NCBI GenBank assembly: GCA_036365515.1
Contig: CM070877.1
Coordinates: forward strand, 63,680,522-63,744,521
Reading direction: 5' to 3'
Source of the DNA: Torymus aiolomorphi
Taxonomy: Eukaryota > Arthropoda > Insecta > Hymenoptera > Torymidae
DNA: 64,000 nt
Part shown: piece by piece, positions 46,740 to 60,256 of the stretch
Position numbering within the stretch: the first letter of the stretch is position 1
How the letters are laid out: every line of letters begins with the position of its first letter
Notes under the pieces: model-generated
Seen by the model: the letters and a program-made list of their open reading frames with translations, nothing else
The model's database searches: none
Told to the model about the DNA's origin: nothing
Program-made: the position numbers and the translations under genes

Positions 46740-48845
46740 CCTTTGTTTTTATTTTGTTTTGTTTTAACTTTCGTTAGTAAATGATCGGCAATTTTTGCTT
46801 ACAACAACGTGTTTTATTATTACATGTTTCTTTAACCCATAAATGAGTTTTTTGAATTCCAGGATACTTTGGAGTTGTAAGTCAATCAATATTTTTTGCT
46901 TTTCTGAATTGTTCTATTTCAACATCTTGTAAATGTATTATTTTAATTACATCAGTATATTTTTAAACGTGCTCTACGAAATCATTAGCATTTTGAATAG
47001 ATTTTTCGTGGGACTCTCGAAGATTATGTGAAGTGCATAATGCTTTGTAAGTCCACCCACACCATCTACAGCACATTTGCCGTGCCCAGTAGCAGAGAAC
47101 AAGCATTTTATATCATATGGTGCTCGTTTTAATTCATATAATTGAAAGCGATTTTTAAGGTGGCTAGCAGCGCCGTCTGATACAATGGTAATTTTGTTTA
47201 TTGAATCACAACAATTTTCTTTTAAGTAAGTTATAATTTTTTCTACAGAGCATACACTGAATCATGTTTTCGGTCATCACTTATGACTGCGAAACTTTGT
47301 GTCGAATCCCCTTGATAAGACACTGCTGTGAAAATAGCAATTTAATCATTAACCCAATGATTTCCTTGAACAGCTTTATTATGAATCACAGCCCAGTTTT
47401 CAGCGAAGTCTACTTGAAGAACTAAATGATGTGAGTCTTTTAGCACTTTCTCTTTCTGCTTCTATAGCTTTGCGTTGTACATTTTTTACATATATGTGAG
47501 TACTAACTTTCATGGTCCAAACCGAAAGTTCATCTTTAAAAGCAGAAATTGGTAGTGTTTTTTTAACCAAGTTTCCATTATCCCACCAAGCATATGTAAT
47601 TTCTTCTGTGCCTTCTACATCTTGCAGTTTTAAAACATGAAACGTAATTCCCTTAATTCCTGGAAATATTTTACATTCTTGTAAACAACAAATCAGATGG
47701 CTTAGAACACATTGTTGCCTTTATTATTTGCGACCGACTTTCATCCAACTCTGTGACGTTACTTCCTCTAAAATTAATTAAGCTCGTAAGAAATAAATCA
47801 TAATTTGCGCAATAGATACAGAGACAAACTTCTTTGATGGGGCTAAGTAAGACATATTTTGGTCGCCAACTATAAAATTTCGATTTTCCAATTCTCAATT
47901 CTGGATTATCATTTTTAAATACTTTATACGTGTCTTTTAAACATTGGAGTAAGAAAACTCTTAACTTTTTTCTCTTTTTTATTGTTAACTTTAATTGTAA
48001 CAACGTCACATTTATTAGGACTTTGTTTTGAAGAATTAAAATCATCATTTATATAATATTCCACAACAATTTTTTCCATGTTTTCATCAATCGGATAACC
48101 TGCTGAATATGCATCTGGTTATGAATAAATTCCTTTTTCTTTAACAAGATTTCTCGATTTGTTGATCATATACATTATTATTTCTGGAAATAAAGATAAA
48201 ATTTCGTGTTTTGTAAAGGATGAAGGTAGCAAAGTCAAAATTTTTATTTTTTCTGATACCGTAGAACATTTTTGTAGGGCTAATCCAATATTTTGTACCC
48301 ATTCCATACAATGACATAGAGCTGTGGTTGATTCATTTGATTCAACAGAAACGTCATAGAGTGTCTTTAACGTAGCATCGATGTTACTAGAAAATGTTAA
48401 AATTAGTTTTGTTTTCTTTTGGTTTACGTAATTTTCAGTAGATTTTTCACGTATAAGGTTTTTTTCTTTTACGTGGTGACATAGAGCCTAAAAATGATGT
48501 ACTCATTTCATTATTAAATTCTTCGATGGGTTTTGGAGTACTTGGTAAAAAATCTTCGTCTATATCAATTTCAATATCGCCAACTTCATTCTCAGTTGCT
48601 ACATCGATTACGATATCGGCAAATTCATCATCAGTGCCATACACCAATTTTAAAGCAAACTTGTAACAATCGTTACATATACTTGTCGACGGTGTCAAAA
48701 GTAAATTAGGATAGCGACATTGCAATGGATGAACAAGATCATCCAAATGCTTGAATCGTATTTTATTCGATAGATAGTAGGCTTTCTTATGTCTCCCAAA
48801 GAAATTGGGACATTTAATTATATCTTTTGGAAAATACTCCGACAT
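46740..48845 (-). pseudogene. GHGKG-motif transposase, copy 2, with many frameshifts
   Basis: From the ATG at 48845 the minus strand reads MSEYFPKDIIKCPNFFGRHK, then DEDFLPSTPKPIEEFN and STSFLGSMSPRKRKK, parallel to copy 1. Further on are LRIGKSKFYSWRPKYVL (47880), VDFAENWAVIHNKAVQGNHW (47400), TIVSDGAASHL (47190) and SATGHGKCAVDGVGG (47080). The second Asp (SDGAAS) is intact here, and an extra IAIFTAVSYQG segment missing from copy 1 is present. Frame breaks near 48450, 48110, 47670 and 47250 make it inactive. Confidence 0.75.
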
Positions 48846-49069
48846 AGCGATTGTTTTAATATAATAGAGATATGTAATAAATTTCAAAAAACTGTGTATT
48901 GCATTAAAAAATACTACAGTTACATATAGCTAAAACCATACAGTTATTGGCAAGTATTAAGCTCAACTTTCGCCATCTAGCGTACAAATGTATAGTACAT
49001 AATAAGCTCAACAAGCACGCACATAAGATTCTATATACCGCCTATACTGTATATTGCCTACGCCTGTGA

Positions 49070-49107
49070 GTGTGCGCGCGCGCGCGTGTGTGTGTGTCTG
49101 TGTGTGT
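49070..49107. repeat. (GC)n/(GT)n microsatellite
   Basis: A short GTGCGCGCGCGCGTGTGTG run lies at the inner edge of the right TIR. Confidence 0.85.
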
Positions 49108-50052
49108 ACTCGTATTACTTTACATATATACAAATATCCGTTTATATTGAATTAATAAAATTTTATTGAACTTTATTTAATTTTTTTTCTCATTCTATGG
49201 GCAAAACTACAATATCCCACACACACGATTTGGTAGGTATTAACACCCCCTATCTTCATCTAAATTTTCATAAAAAAAAACATGGGATTTTTGAAAAAAG
49301 TACATTTTTCCAAAAAGTGTATTTTTTTAGTAAAAAGTGCATAACTTATTCATTTTTTTTTTATTTTTATGTAAATATCATGCAAGACATGAAAGAAGGT
49401 GCTAATCTGAGTAACATCGAGTATAGTTTACTCAAAAACTTAAAAAACTCGTATATTGGCAGCTGTTTGAAAATGACCTTCAAAAAAATAAAATTTGAAA
49501 GTTAGGATTTTGTAAAAAATTTTTGACATTGCCAACCGGATGTCATTTTAGTGCAATCAAAAAAGGAAAAAATACGTGTCGAATCATTTTTCGAGAAGAA
49601 CAGCAATACTTTGATTTCAAAATGATCGGTGTGGCAGACATACTCTGGCTGTTCAATTTGAGATGGATTCGGCCATACATGAACGCGCACACATGCACGC
49701 GCTTGAAAACTGTGATTCGGCAACGTCGCATAACAAACCAACCTAGCACTAATGCTTGCGAGCATACGAAAACTCGCATGCCGCACAGTGGGGCCAAACA
49801 GCATTTTTTTTTTTTCAAAATAAAATATCTCAACGTAGAAACGACCGATTTTTTTTTAAATATAGGTAATGAGTTGTAGTTTTACGGAAAACTCCAGAAA
49901 ATTGCGGCATAAAATTTTTTAACCGGCATTTTTATAAATACGCAGTTTTTCCCGATAAAGGAAAAAGGTATTCATGACATTGAAAAATCCTCGATAAACA
50001 GTATAACATTACGTATACACGCCCGCACGCATGCAGCAAGCACGCACGCACG

Positions 50053-50252
<200 letters not shown>

Positions 50253-52333
50253 GTCATACTGATATTTCATGATCTACTCGACCGATTTTAACCGGACCGG
50301 ACTCATTTTTTTCGTTTTTTCTTACACATTTGAGGTAAAAATTCTATTTTTAGAAAACGGGATTTTCTTTTTTTATAGAAATTTTTTAATATTCTGAATT
50401 TTAGTTTTCAATTTTTTTACTATTTAAAAGTAATATTGTTTATATATTAGGAACTCCCTCGACGAAGGATAAAATTCTCTAAAATTTAAAAAGAAAGCCT
50501 GATATTAGCTAAATTTGTAGAATAAAATATATAATTTTTCTCCGTGTAGAGAAATACCTTAATAAATATTTTAACCAACAAATTTAATTAATATATTAAA
50601 GTTTTTGAAGAAGTAAAATATTTTCTCATTACAGTAGTGAACAATTCAAAATAATAACAAAGTAAAACGAAAAGATTAAGTTATTAGAGCAAAGGGTATC
50701 TCCCACTATAATGGTCAAAATGCCCTTGCTCGATTTTTGGAAAATAAACTGCATATATTTTTTTGGACACTAAACAAAGTGAGTTTCGCCCAGCCACTTT
50801 CTTCCGAACCCCTTCCCATACTGACCTAACCTCAAAAAAGTCGTGTTTTTACATAATAATTTTTATTTCTGAAATATGCAATAGAAAAAATCTGAAAAAA
50901 TTCTGAGTGATACCTGAGGTAATGGTAAATATACACGAATTTTTGTGGATACTTTGAAGGTCATCTTGAAGGTCAAAAAAATTCTAAAAAAATTAAAATC
51001 GTTATTATTTAAAAACAAAGATATATACATCTGCTTTTGTTGTTTTAAGTTACTTATTCCACTTTTTTCTAAACACTCCAATAGTTTTTTGAACGATGTT
51101 AATGGTGCGCCATCTTGAAAACCGCGACAAACCCTATTTTTTAGGTTATTTTGGCATTTTTTCATATATAACTCGAGAAAAATGTTCTTAAAATTCATGA
51201 AAAAATTTCGGTATATAGAAGATTCATATGTACATGCACTTGAATTTTTTCAGATTTTTTTAAGGTCATGTTCAGTGTTAACAAAATTTCTAAATTGTTA
51301 TTACAACCGAAAAATCATACATTTACCGCTTAAAATAATATTTTTGAGGTTATTTTGATCCGTATCTCAAGTAAAATGCTCTAACATTTCTAAAAAAGAT
51401 TCGATAAACAAAAGACATATAAGTTTATGCACTCAAATTTTTTCCCATTTTTCGGGATCACGATTTACGGCTAAAAAAATTTCGAAGTACTCGAACGATC
51501 AGGGAAGTTCATATTAAGAATAAGAATAGGACATATATATGGGTCGTTCTCGGGACAATCGAGAGATCAAAATTTTTTTTCTTTCGTAACCACCTAAATA
51601 ACTTCGTAACCATCTCATAAGTTACCCTGAATTTTTTCAGATTTTTTTCATTCATAGTTTTTGAGTGGCAAAGGGTCAAACTTGGTCATTTTAGCTTTTT
51701 TTGCAATTTTTGCCTTTTATCAATGCTTTATAGCTCCTCAGGGGTGCATTTTTCATATAAGGACAATATACACCATATTTTAGAAAATGTTCAAAATTTT
51801 TCAAATAAACTATTCTAAAACCCATTGGATCCAATTTAAATTGTGCTAGAGCTATTTTAAAACTTGAAATATGCAAAAATAAGACTTCGATCGATAACCA
51901 AAAAATTCATGAGAGTACCTTTTTCATAACAAAAGTACCTGCCACTATCCCAGAACAGGCCAAAAGCCCTATAAAGAGAAAATAATCAAGCAACCATGAT
52001 ATATGGCTAAATAACTGATTAAAATGCAAATTTGGCTCTTGTAATAAAATATATCCTTAGTCGGACCATCACAAAAAAATTCATGGTAATATCTTTTACT
52101 AATTTAAAGTAACTATAAAGCTTCTAGATTAGCAGTTACTATTAAACTACATAAGAAAAAAAAATATCTAGATCAATCAATTACTTAAAATAATAAATTT
52201 AAATAGGCATACGAAAGACTTAGCGAAAGAATGCTTTATTAATATTAATTTATTGATATTCCTGGTCGCACTGTCCATTAATTTTTGGGGAAATTGGTGA
52301 AATAAACAACACTCAAGTGTGTAATTTTTTCAC

Positions 52334-52370
52334 CGACGTTTCGATCACTTCACTATGATCCTCATCAGAG
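52334..52370 (-). ncRNA. hammerhead-ribozyme motif of the Penelope element, left flank
   Basis: On the minus strand CTGATGAG, the stem GATCA...TGATC and CGAAACGTC follow in the order of the conserved hammerhead core (CUGAUGA - stem II - GAAA). Stems I and III were not modelled. Confidence 0.6.
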
Positions 52371-52444
52371 CTAAAGTTTATTAAATAAATTAAGTAAAAA
52401 TTTTTAATAAAATACATTGAAAATACATTGAAAATACCATTGAA

Positions 52445-54105
52445 AAACGTTGGCCACACTTGTTTAACAAAATTAATTTAACTTGTTATGAATTCATAAA
52501 CGCCATAAACTTTATACTTAATAATAATTTTTTCCAATTCAACAATAGATATTATAAACAAATTTTTGGATGAGCTATGGGAAATCCCAGCAGCCCTATC
52601 CTAGTTGATATAGTCATGCAAGATTTGGAAAATGACGCTCTACACAAACTTGAAATTGAATTCCAGGTCCCTTTTTATTTTAGATATGTCGATGACATAT
52701 TATTATGCGTACCAAAACAAAGAATAGATTATACACAAAAAATATTTAATAGCTACAGTAACTACTTACAATTTACTATAGAAAAATCAACTAATAATAG
52801 AATTAGCTTCCTAGACTTGTCAATAATTAAAAATACTGATAATACAATTAGCTTAGACTGGTACAGAAAACCTACTTTTTTTCAGGTAGATTTCTAAACT
52901 ACAATTCACATCATCCAATAGCCACAAAAATAGGCGTAATTTATAATCTTGTTGATAGATCAACGAAACTAGCTGATGAAAAATTTCAACAACAAAACAT
53001 AAAACTTATTAAACAATTTGTTATTAGCAACCAATGCCCTCCAGATTTCATAAAAAAACACATTAAAAAACGTTTATATAATAACAACAATAAAAATACT
53101 CTTAGACGTAACACCAATAGATTAAAACGTATCATTTTACCTTTTACGAAACAAATAGATAACGAACTGCGCAAAGCTTTACGTAAATTATACATTACAC
53201 CAGTTTACAAAACCATTAATAAGTTTAATTGTTTAATAAGATTAGGTAAAAATAAATGTAAACATACTGAGAAAACAAATGTAATTTATAAAATCGATTG
53301 TAAAACATGCGATGCCACGTACGTTAACCAAACTTCACGTAGTTTAAGGGGGTTCATCCGATTTTGAGTTTATTTGGGAAGTCTTTGAAACTTTCGTCAT
53401 ATGTACGTGAAACCATCATCTATATCATATCCTCAGGAAAAAGAGCCTAGCTTCACCGTTATTGAGATATTAAACGGCAAAGTTGAACATTTTAACACGG
53501 CGTATTATGGGACGCGCACGCGCGAAAGATCGATTCAGTCTATAACTTCAAAGATACATTTAGCGTTTGTCTGAAAAACTAATATGTTATTCAGATCAAT
53601 AATTACAATATCATATTACAAGTTCAGAGATCCTAGCTTCACCGTTTTTAAGATATTGTAGTTGAAAGTGGAATTTTAGGTGTACGGCCGCGTGTGCAGA
53701 CGACGCTGGAGCGGTGGGGGAACAAACAGACGACCGCCACTCTGTGTGCATGCTCACAGGCGGCACGAAGCTATGTGTATGCGTCAGTCCCGTATAAACA
53801 CGTGCTCTGACTACAAGAGTGGGGGCACCATTCGAGCGAACCTGTGCGCGCGGTGCGGGGTGACGTTGATTCTTGATACGTTCCAACTTGGATAAACCCC
53901 CTTAAATTCAAGAGTAAAAGAACACGAAGCCGACTGCCGGCATAAAAGAAACAAATCAGCGACTTTCAACCATATCAGTAACAGTAACCATTCAATAAAC
54001 TTCGACAAGGTAAAAATTTTAGACAATGAAAGTAATTTAAGTAAAAGATTATTATCTGAAATGTTACATATCAGCACAAAAAAACAGTATGAACGTCAAG
54101 ACTGA
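52445..54105 (+). pseudogene. Penelope-like reverse transcriptase and GIY-YIG endonuclease
   Basis: The frame covers YEFINAINFILNNNFFQFNN, then (after a TGA at 52572) MGNPSSPILVDIVMQDLEND, the catalytic PFYFRYVDDILLCVP, and NRISFLDLSIIKN with LDWYRKPTFF. After a one-base shift at 52890 it continues NYNSHHPIATKIGVIYNLVD. The C-terminal endonuclease has NVIYKIDCKTCDATYVNQTS and, after the MITE at 53348-53901, SRVKEHEADC, then HISNSNHSINFDKVKILDNE. Penelope proteins are normally about 700-800 residues, so the RT N-terminal half is missing. Removing the MITE on paper leaves one TTAA and the frame in register. Confidence 0.85.
53348..53901. mobile_element. TTAA-flanked 554-bp MITE inside the Penelope endonuclease
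   Basis: GGGGGTTCATCCGA follows TTAA at 53344-53347, and TTGGATAAACCCCC precedes TTAA at 53902-53905. The duplication of TTAA inside coding DNA identifies the insertion exactly. The interior has no protein; TCCTAGCTTCACCGTT occurs twice (about 53448 and 53631), so it contains an internal repeat. Confidence 0.85.
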
Positions 54106-54540
54106 CACAATCAACTTAAAAAGTGAATAGAGATATTTTATATTTAATGAAAAATTCCTTATGCAACAACAGTACATCCTCGATTTTATCCAAAAGATGT
54201 GCGAAGGAACTCACAGTAACACCGTTCGCCCTAGCAACGCACTCTGCTACCAGTCTCTCCCCCTTTCCAGAAAACTATACTCTGTTCATATACATATACA
54301 CAATAATGAAGCTTGTAACTCCCACTAATACTTTTCCAATTTTCCACCTAATAATAGATGACAGCTTACAATTTCGACCACTTGACTGGCAGCAAGTCGT
54401 GCGGCCTATACAACGTATTTGAAACTCTTGAAAATGGTTTTTGTTGAACTCTTTATTGCGTAAGTGTTTATCTTGTTTAAAAAAATCTCTTGTATGTATT
54501 TTGTTAAAAAATTTTACTTAATTTATTTAATAAACTTTAG

Positions 54541-54578
54541 CTCTGATGAGGATCATAGTGAAGTGATCGGAACGTCGG
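54541..54578 (+). ncRNA. hammerhead-ribozyme motif of the Penelope element, right flank (core changed)
   Basis: CTGATGAG, GATCA...TGATC and then GGAACGTC follow in order. The core GAAA seen in the left copy is GGAA here, which should impair cleavage. Confidence 0.5.
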
Positions 54579-54665
54579 CGAAAAAATTACACACTTGAAT
54601 GTTGTTTATTTCACCCCTTCCCTCAAAAATTAATGGACAGTGCAACCAGTAATATCAATAAATTA

Positions 54666-55261
54666 TACTCATCAACAACTTCACTGTCAGTCGTCTCTAC
54701 CAAAATTTACTTTATTAATATTGTTTATAGTCTGTTAATTTAATGGATATATAATAATTACTTAATTAAATGGATAAAATCTTACCTTACTTGGTAAGGA
54801 GGGAGCAAAGTGTCCGGATGGCTAATTATCATAGAACTTGGTACAAAGGCTTCTTTATTTTTAAAAACACGATGTACAAAGCCTTTTTTTTCCAGCAGGT
54901 TCTCCGTCAAATTTACACGAGTGCAAATTTTTGAATTCATTGAATACGTATTAATGTTTGCATTTTAACATAAGCATACCATTTCATTATTTCGCTTCCT
55001 CCAATAAGAAAAATCCATCTTTTCTGATAAAATGGTTTGGTAAGGAAATATGTATCTTGATGCGCAGAAAATGTTTTTCATTACAATGAGATACAATAAA
55101 CTTCCTTTATACTTAAAAATAATCAAGATCTTTACCAAACCATTTTACATATTTACACATAATATTATTGCACTTTATCAGAAAAGATGGATTTTTCTTA
55201 TTCGAGGAAGCGAAAGGGTAAATAATGAAATGGTGTGCCGATGTTAAAATCCAAACATTAA
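54666..55261. other. spacer of the inverted-repeat element, with a small inverted repeat
   Basis: AGAAAAATCCATCTTTTCTG at 55008 and CAGAAAAGATGGATTTTTCT at 55178 are inverted, as are AAACCATTTTA-type pieces between them. AACATAAGCATACCATTTCA near 54968 also has an inverted partner near 55230. Confidence 0.5.
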
Positions 55262-56778
55262 TAAGGAGCTATAAAGCATTGAAAAAAAGGAAAAAATTGC
55301 AAAAAAAACTCAAATGACCAAGTTTGACCCTTTGCCACTCAAAAACTATGACTGAAAAAAATCTGAAAAAATTCAGGGTAACTTATGGGATGGTTACGAA
55401 GCCATTTAGGTGTTTACGGAAGAAAAAAAAATTTTGAATTCTCGATTCCCCCGAGAACGACCCATATATATGTCCTATTCTTATTCTTAATATGAACTTC
55501 CCTGATCGTTCAAGTACTTCGAAATTTTTTAGCCGTAAATCGTGATCCAGAAAAATGTGAAAAAATTTGAGTGCAAAAACTTACATGTCTTTTATTTATC
55601 TGATATTTTTTAGAAAGTGTTAGATCATTTTACTTGAGATACTGATCAAAATAACCTCAAAAACATGATTTTAAGCGGTAAATGCATGATTTTTCGGTTG
55701 TAATAACAATTTAGAATTTTTTTAGCACTGAAGATGGCCTTTAAAAAATCTGAAAAAATTCGAGGATATGTACATATGAGTCTTCTATACACAGCAATTT
55801 TTTCATGAATTTTAAGAACATCTTTCTCGAGTTATACATGAAAGAATGCGAAAATAACCTAAAAAATAGGATTTTTCGCGTTTTTCAAGATGGCGCACCA
55901 TTAAAATCGTTCAAAAAACTATTGGAGTGTTTAGAAAAAAGTGGAACAAGTAACTTAAAACAAAAAAATCAGATGTATGTATCTTTGTTTTTAAATAATA
56001 ACGATTTTAATTTTTTTAGAATTTTTTTTACCTTCGAGATGACTTTAAAAGTATCCACAAAAATTCTTGTGTATTCACTATTACGTCAAGTATTACTCAG
56101 AATTTTTTCAGATTTTTTCTATTGCATATTTCAGAAATAAAAATTATTATGTAAAAACACGACTTTTTTGAGGTTAGGTCAGTATGGGAAGGGGTTCGGA
56201 AGAAAGTGGCCGGACGAAACTCACTTTTTTTAGTGTCCAAAAAAATATATGCAGTTTATTTTCCAAAAATCGAGCAAGGGCATTTTGACCATTATAGTGG
56301 GATACCCTTTATTCGTCTGACATAACTATAAAATTAAAAAGAAAGCAACTAAAATTGTCCATCGATTGAAAAATCATCTTTCCAAAGCGAACTTTCAGTT
56401 TCACTTTCTTGATCGACAATAGTGGTAATATTTTCTCTGAAATAAATAAATTTAAATCAAATTAGGATTTGAAAAGCACAACGTACATAGAATATATTTT
56501 ATTAAATATACTAACCCTTCGAGAAGATATTCGTTCAAATCGGTCGGAAGATCGATTATCCTGCGTCGAGGGAGTTCCTAATATATAAAAAAATATTACT
56601 TTTAAATAGTAACAAAAATTGAAAATTAAAATTCAGAATATTAAAAAATTTCTATAAAAAAAGAAAATCGGGTTTTCTAAAAATAGAATTTTTACCTCAA
56701 TTGTGTAAGAAAAAACTAAAAAAATGAGCCCGGTCCGGTTAAAATCGGTCGAGTAGATCATGAAATATCAGTATGACA

Positions 56779-56905
56779 TCTGTGTGTGCGTGCGTGCGTG
56801 CGTGCGTGTGGGCGTGTGGGTGGGTGTGGGTGGGTGTGTGTGCGTATGGGTGTGTGTGTGTGGGTGGGTGTGTGTGTGCGTGCGTGCATGCGTGCGTGCG
56901 CGTAT
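56779..56905. repeat. mixed (GT)n/(GTGC)n/(GTGG)n array
   Basis: This occupies the same position in the right arm as the pure AC run in the left arm, but is shorter and degenerate. Confidence 0.85.
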
Positions 56906-57150
56906 ATACGTAATGTTATACTGTTTATCGAAGATTTTTCAATGTCATGAATACCTCAGTTTTTCCTTTATCGGGAAAAACCACGTATTTATAAAATTTG
57001 CCGGTTAAAAAATTTTATGCTGCAATTTTCTGTAGTTTTCCGTAAAACTACAACTCATTACCTACATTTAAAAAAAAAATATTAAAAATCGGTCGTTTCT
57101 ACATTGAGATATTTTATTTTGAAAAGAAAATGCTGTTTGGCCTCACTGTG

Positions 57151-58140
57151 CGCCGGTTCTAATGCGTACGCCGAGACGCATACAATGTTGCCACGTCTTC
57201 GCGGACGCTCTCCTTCCTCATGGCGGCGTGCATCGAAAAGCCATCAGATTAAACGTTTTAAACTTATATATCTCAGAATCAGTATGGCTAGGACTTCCCT
57301 TTTTTGTATACAATATTCGTAAAAGCATCTTCTAAAACACTCTATTCACAACAATACATAATAGAACTTCTTATTAATTGCTACAAACGTCTCTCCAATA
57401 CATGCATCGCGTATACCACCCCTGTTAAAAAATCTATATTAACATGTTAATAACTCGACTTCCGTGTGGACAGCTTTCCTCAAATTTAAAGGATATGTTG
57501 TTAATGTTGTTAAAAATATATACTATAAATTTCAAGCAGATACATAATCATTCGATTCGCCGGTGAACGTCCTTAAACTATCATGTATTATAGTCCAAAT
57601 TTTGAAATACCGATACGTGATTAAAATTACCAAAAATAAAAATTATTTTTGTTTGGCGTTACTTTTATTTTATTATAACTTTCGTTTTATTTTATTGTTA
57701 CCTTCTTTGTAACATTTACAATTGTACTAATCAACTTGAGTGAGAGAATAGACTGATATTAATATTAGCTTAGTAGCACTAGATAACTGTAGAAACATAC
57801 GTAACCGGTAAATCTTCCGTATTGCATCAGCATATATAATTTTAAGGAAATCCCCTATGTATTTTGATATTAGCACTAAACCAGGGCCAAAATTGGTCTA
57901 TCACGTAAGGATTTTGAAATATCTGATGCAAAATTTAGCTATTTTTAAAAATAAAATTTCATTACTAATCTAGAATTTTTTGTCCAATATATAACTGTGC
58001 GAATTTTGAAATTAAGATAATCCATTTGGTTCTTATACAAGTTTTTGTGCTCAGAAAGCCAAAATACATGAGGGTGTGTATTGTATGATATAAGCAATTA
58101 AAAAAAAATAGATGTCACATTTGTTGAGATCTCGCGCATA
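57151..58140. other. AT-rich intron sequence
   Basis: A GC-richer piece (57140-57240) precedes AT-rich sequence. No gene was seen. Confidence 0.4.
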
Positions 58141-58429
58141 CTGAAAAAAATTTGGCACGTGAGTCGTCCTGTGTATAGGTCGGAGGTCGTCTTGAGGTTA
58201 TCTACATCTGTTGCACCGCTCCCTATGTCTGCTGTGCCAGCGAGGGAGCTCTCCCGTCCCTTTTCGAGGCATCTGCTACACTTCGGTGCATACGTCTCGG
58301 CATGTCTCCTGCTCCGAAAAGGGACGTAGATAGCTTCCTACTGGCACGATAGACGTACAGAGCGGGGCAACTCTGTCTTGCACTGAAAGTGGCTTAAAGA
58401 GCAGCTCAGGTGCCAAATTTTTTTTAGTG
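58141..58429. mobile_element. TA-flanked MITE, about 290 bp
   Basis: CTGAAAAAAATTTGGCACGT at 58141 and the complement of CACTAAAAAAAATTTGGCAC at the right end are inverted, with TA on both sides. The GC-rich interior (CTCCCGTCCCTTTTCGAGG / CTCCGAAAAGGGACG) also folds back. There is no ORF. Confidence 0.75.
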
Positions 58430-58677
58430 TACTTTTCAACTAAAAAATGAGACACTTTATCAGGAATATTATTAATATTTAGAGGTTAAAAGGTTGTATA
58501 TAAATATTGTGGTTTAAACTTCAGATAAATCCATGTGAAAAAATACTAAACTCAATTGTAGTGGAAGCGGTTGTCACCGCTTGAGTACCTAAGTCGCTGA
58601 AGATAAACGTGAAAGTATTTATATTTCTATGTACGTAAGCGCATCCAGTTGAGTACGTATGTGTAAGCTGTGTATAT

Positions 58678-58704
58678 GCGCGCGCGCGTGTGTGTGTGCA
58701 TGCA

Positions 58705-58783
<79 letters not shown>
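58678..58783. repeat. (GT)n/(GTGC)n microsatellite
   Basis: A GCGCGTGTGTG, GTGC and GT array lies just downstream of the exon at 58811-58933, inside the intron. Confidence 0.95.
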
Positions 58784-58785
<2 letters not shown>

Positions 58786-58810
58786 AAAGGTGGATAGGTG
58801 GGCGTTTTAC

Positions 58811-58933
58811 CTGATGGTGGCTATACGGAGAGTGTGGCCTGGCAGGTGAAGAGAACCTCTGATTGTATGACTGATAAGACATAGGAGTAGGTGAACTAGG
58901 TCCTCCAGGACCATGATGTAAACGTGGCGAACC
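58811..58933 (-). CDS. internal exon of the same Pro/Ser-rich host protein
   Basis: The 123-nt exon is bounded by TTTATCGTAG|GGTTCGCC and CATCAG|GTAAAACG on the minus strand, phase 0 at both ends, 41 codons. It encodes GSPRLHHGPGGPSSPTPMSY, then QSYNQRFSSPARPHSPYSHH and Q. Its composition and phase match the exon at 42062-42268, which would follow it after a 16.5-kb intron. The SPARPHSPY style is reminiscent of the N-terminal part of Osa/ARID1-type proteins; this is a suggestion only. Confidence 0.7.
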
Positions 58934-60256
58934 CTACGATAAATATATTAAATTATTGCATATTATCATAATAACTTTTTAAGTAACTGAATGCACGATT
59001 TAATCTCAATTCAACAATGTATCACTTCTAGATTTCGATATCTGGTTAATCTCAGGAATATTTTAAGATTGGAAAATATGAAGAAAGTAATGATAAACCG
59101 TAAAAAACTATGGTTGTTTGTTGGAAAGTATTAGTCTTATGTTAACAAAACTAAAATCATTTAGTATTACATATAACTCTAATAATAGAAAATGAAAATA
59201 AATAAACCTATTTATTATTTACTCTGCCAGAGTAAAAAAAATTTGAATCACGTAAAAGTTATAATAGTTTTAATATGAGAAAAACTAGTGCATTAAAAAA
59301 TCGCACAGATCTGCGGAATTACTTTGTGCCAGTTTAGGTACATTTACATTACTCAATTTTACACTAATATAACTTTGGAGAAAGCAAATACCTTTCAAAT
59401 CTGAGAAAAGAAAATGAAAGCTCGTTTAATCTAGGTACCTTATTTTCTTATTTTTTAAATTGTTTGCAAAACTTTCTTGAACTAAATTATCATAGCTTCA
59501 AAAAAGACTTTTATTAAATTTTCTTATTAAAAAAAAAAAAAAAAAAAAAACACCGTTATTATTGCGACTTTTTCATATTTCTACATCCGAAACATATCCT
59601 AGGATTAAATCATAACACAGGCCACAAAAAGAAAAAAATTGTATATCCCAGAGACTAGACCACCATCATATCTTCACATACTTTGGCCCCCTAAACAAGA
59701 TCGCAATTTCGAGATATCTTAGAAATCAAAGTAAAAAAATGTTGCCGTTTTGTTTAATAAATAACGTAGCACTAGTTGTGCCCTACAAAATCAACTTTGC
59801 ATAATCCTGCTAAGATATTTAATAATTAAGGCTTTAACCTTAACATTCATTAAAAAAATTAAAATAATAATGCTGAAGGCTACTTTGCATTACCGCATAA
59901 AATAAAATGAAAGTGGGAAATCGAAAGTTAGATTATCTTTCCTCATAAATAATATTTGAATGCCATAAAATTATCCAAAGTTTTAAAAAGATCAAGAAAA
60001 GTGAGATACTTTCTGTAATAAACTTGTAAAAAAAAACTTGTAAAAGAACTTCCACCTATATTTTAAATGATTTTACTGACGAAGAGTAAGTCCAACTTGC
60101 AGAATCTCCTATCTGACAAAAGAAATAGAAACAGAAGTGTTAGAAGTGTTAAAGCGACTCGTTTTGAATGTCCTAGCGAGGAAGCGCAATTCAATTCTGA
60201 ATAAAAATTAAATATCACAATCTTTTATCCTATCATTAATTTTCTTTATCTCTTAA
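58934..60256. other. AT-rich intron sequence with a poly(A) run
   Basis: A run of A at about 59528-59550 may be a retroposon tail. No other feature could be supported. Confidence 0.4.

Larger units (their letters stand above)
43680..49690 (-). mobile_element. long-TIR GHGKG transposon, copy 2, with an insertion in its left TIR
   Basis: The left TIR (43680-43910 continued at 46344-46680) matches the right TIR (49105-49690) in inverse: CCGAATCCATCTCAAATCGA, CACCGATCATTTTGG, TTTTTAAATTTTTGAGTAAAC, TCAGATTAGC.CCTTCTTTCATG and GTACATAT. A DUF4817-type transposon occupies 43911-46341. The transposase gene lies between, on the minus strand. Confidence 0.8.
52250..54665 (+). mobile_element. Penelope-like retroelement (RT + GIY-YIG), 5'-truncated, flanked by inverted hammerhead-bearing repeats
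   Basis: The coding part (52445-54105) is flanked by a segment at 52250-52400 whose inverse lies at 54500-54665 (TTTATTAAATAAATTAAGTA, CTCATCAGAGCTAAAG, AATTTTTTCACCGACG). Each flank has a hammerhead-type motif. Such flanks are characteristic of Penelope-like elements. A TTAA-flanked MITE interrupts the endonuclease. Confidence 0.8.
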
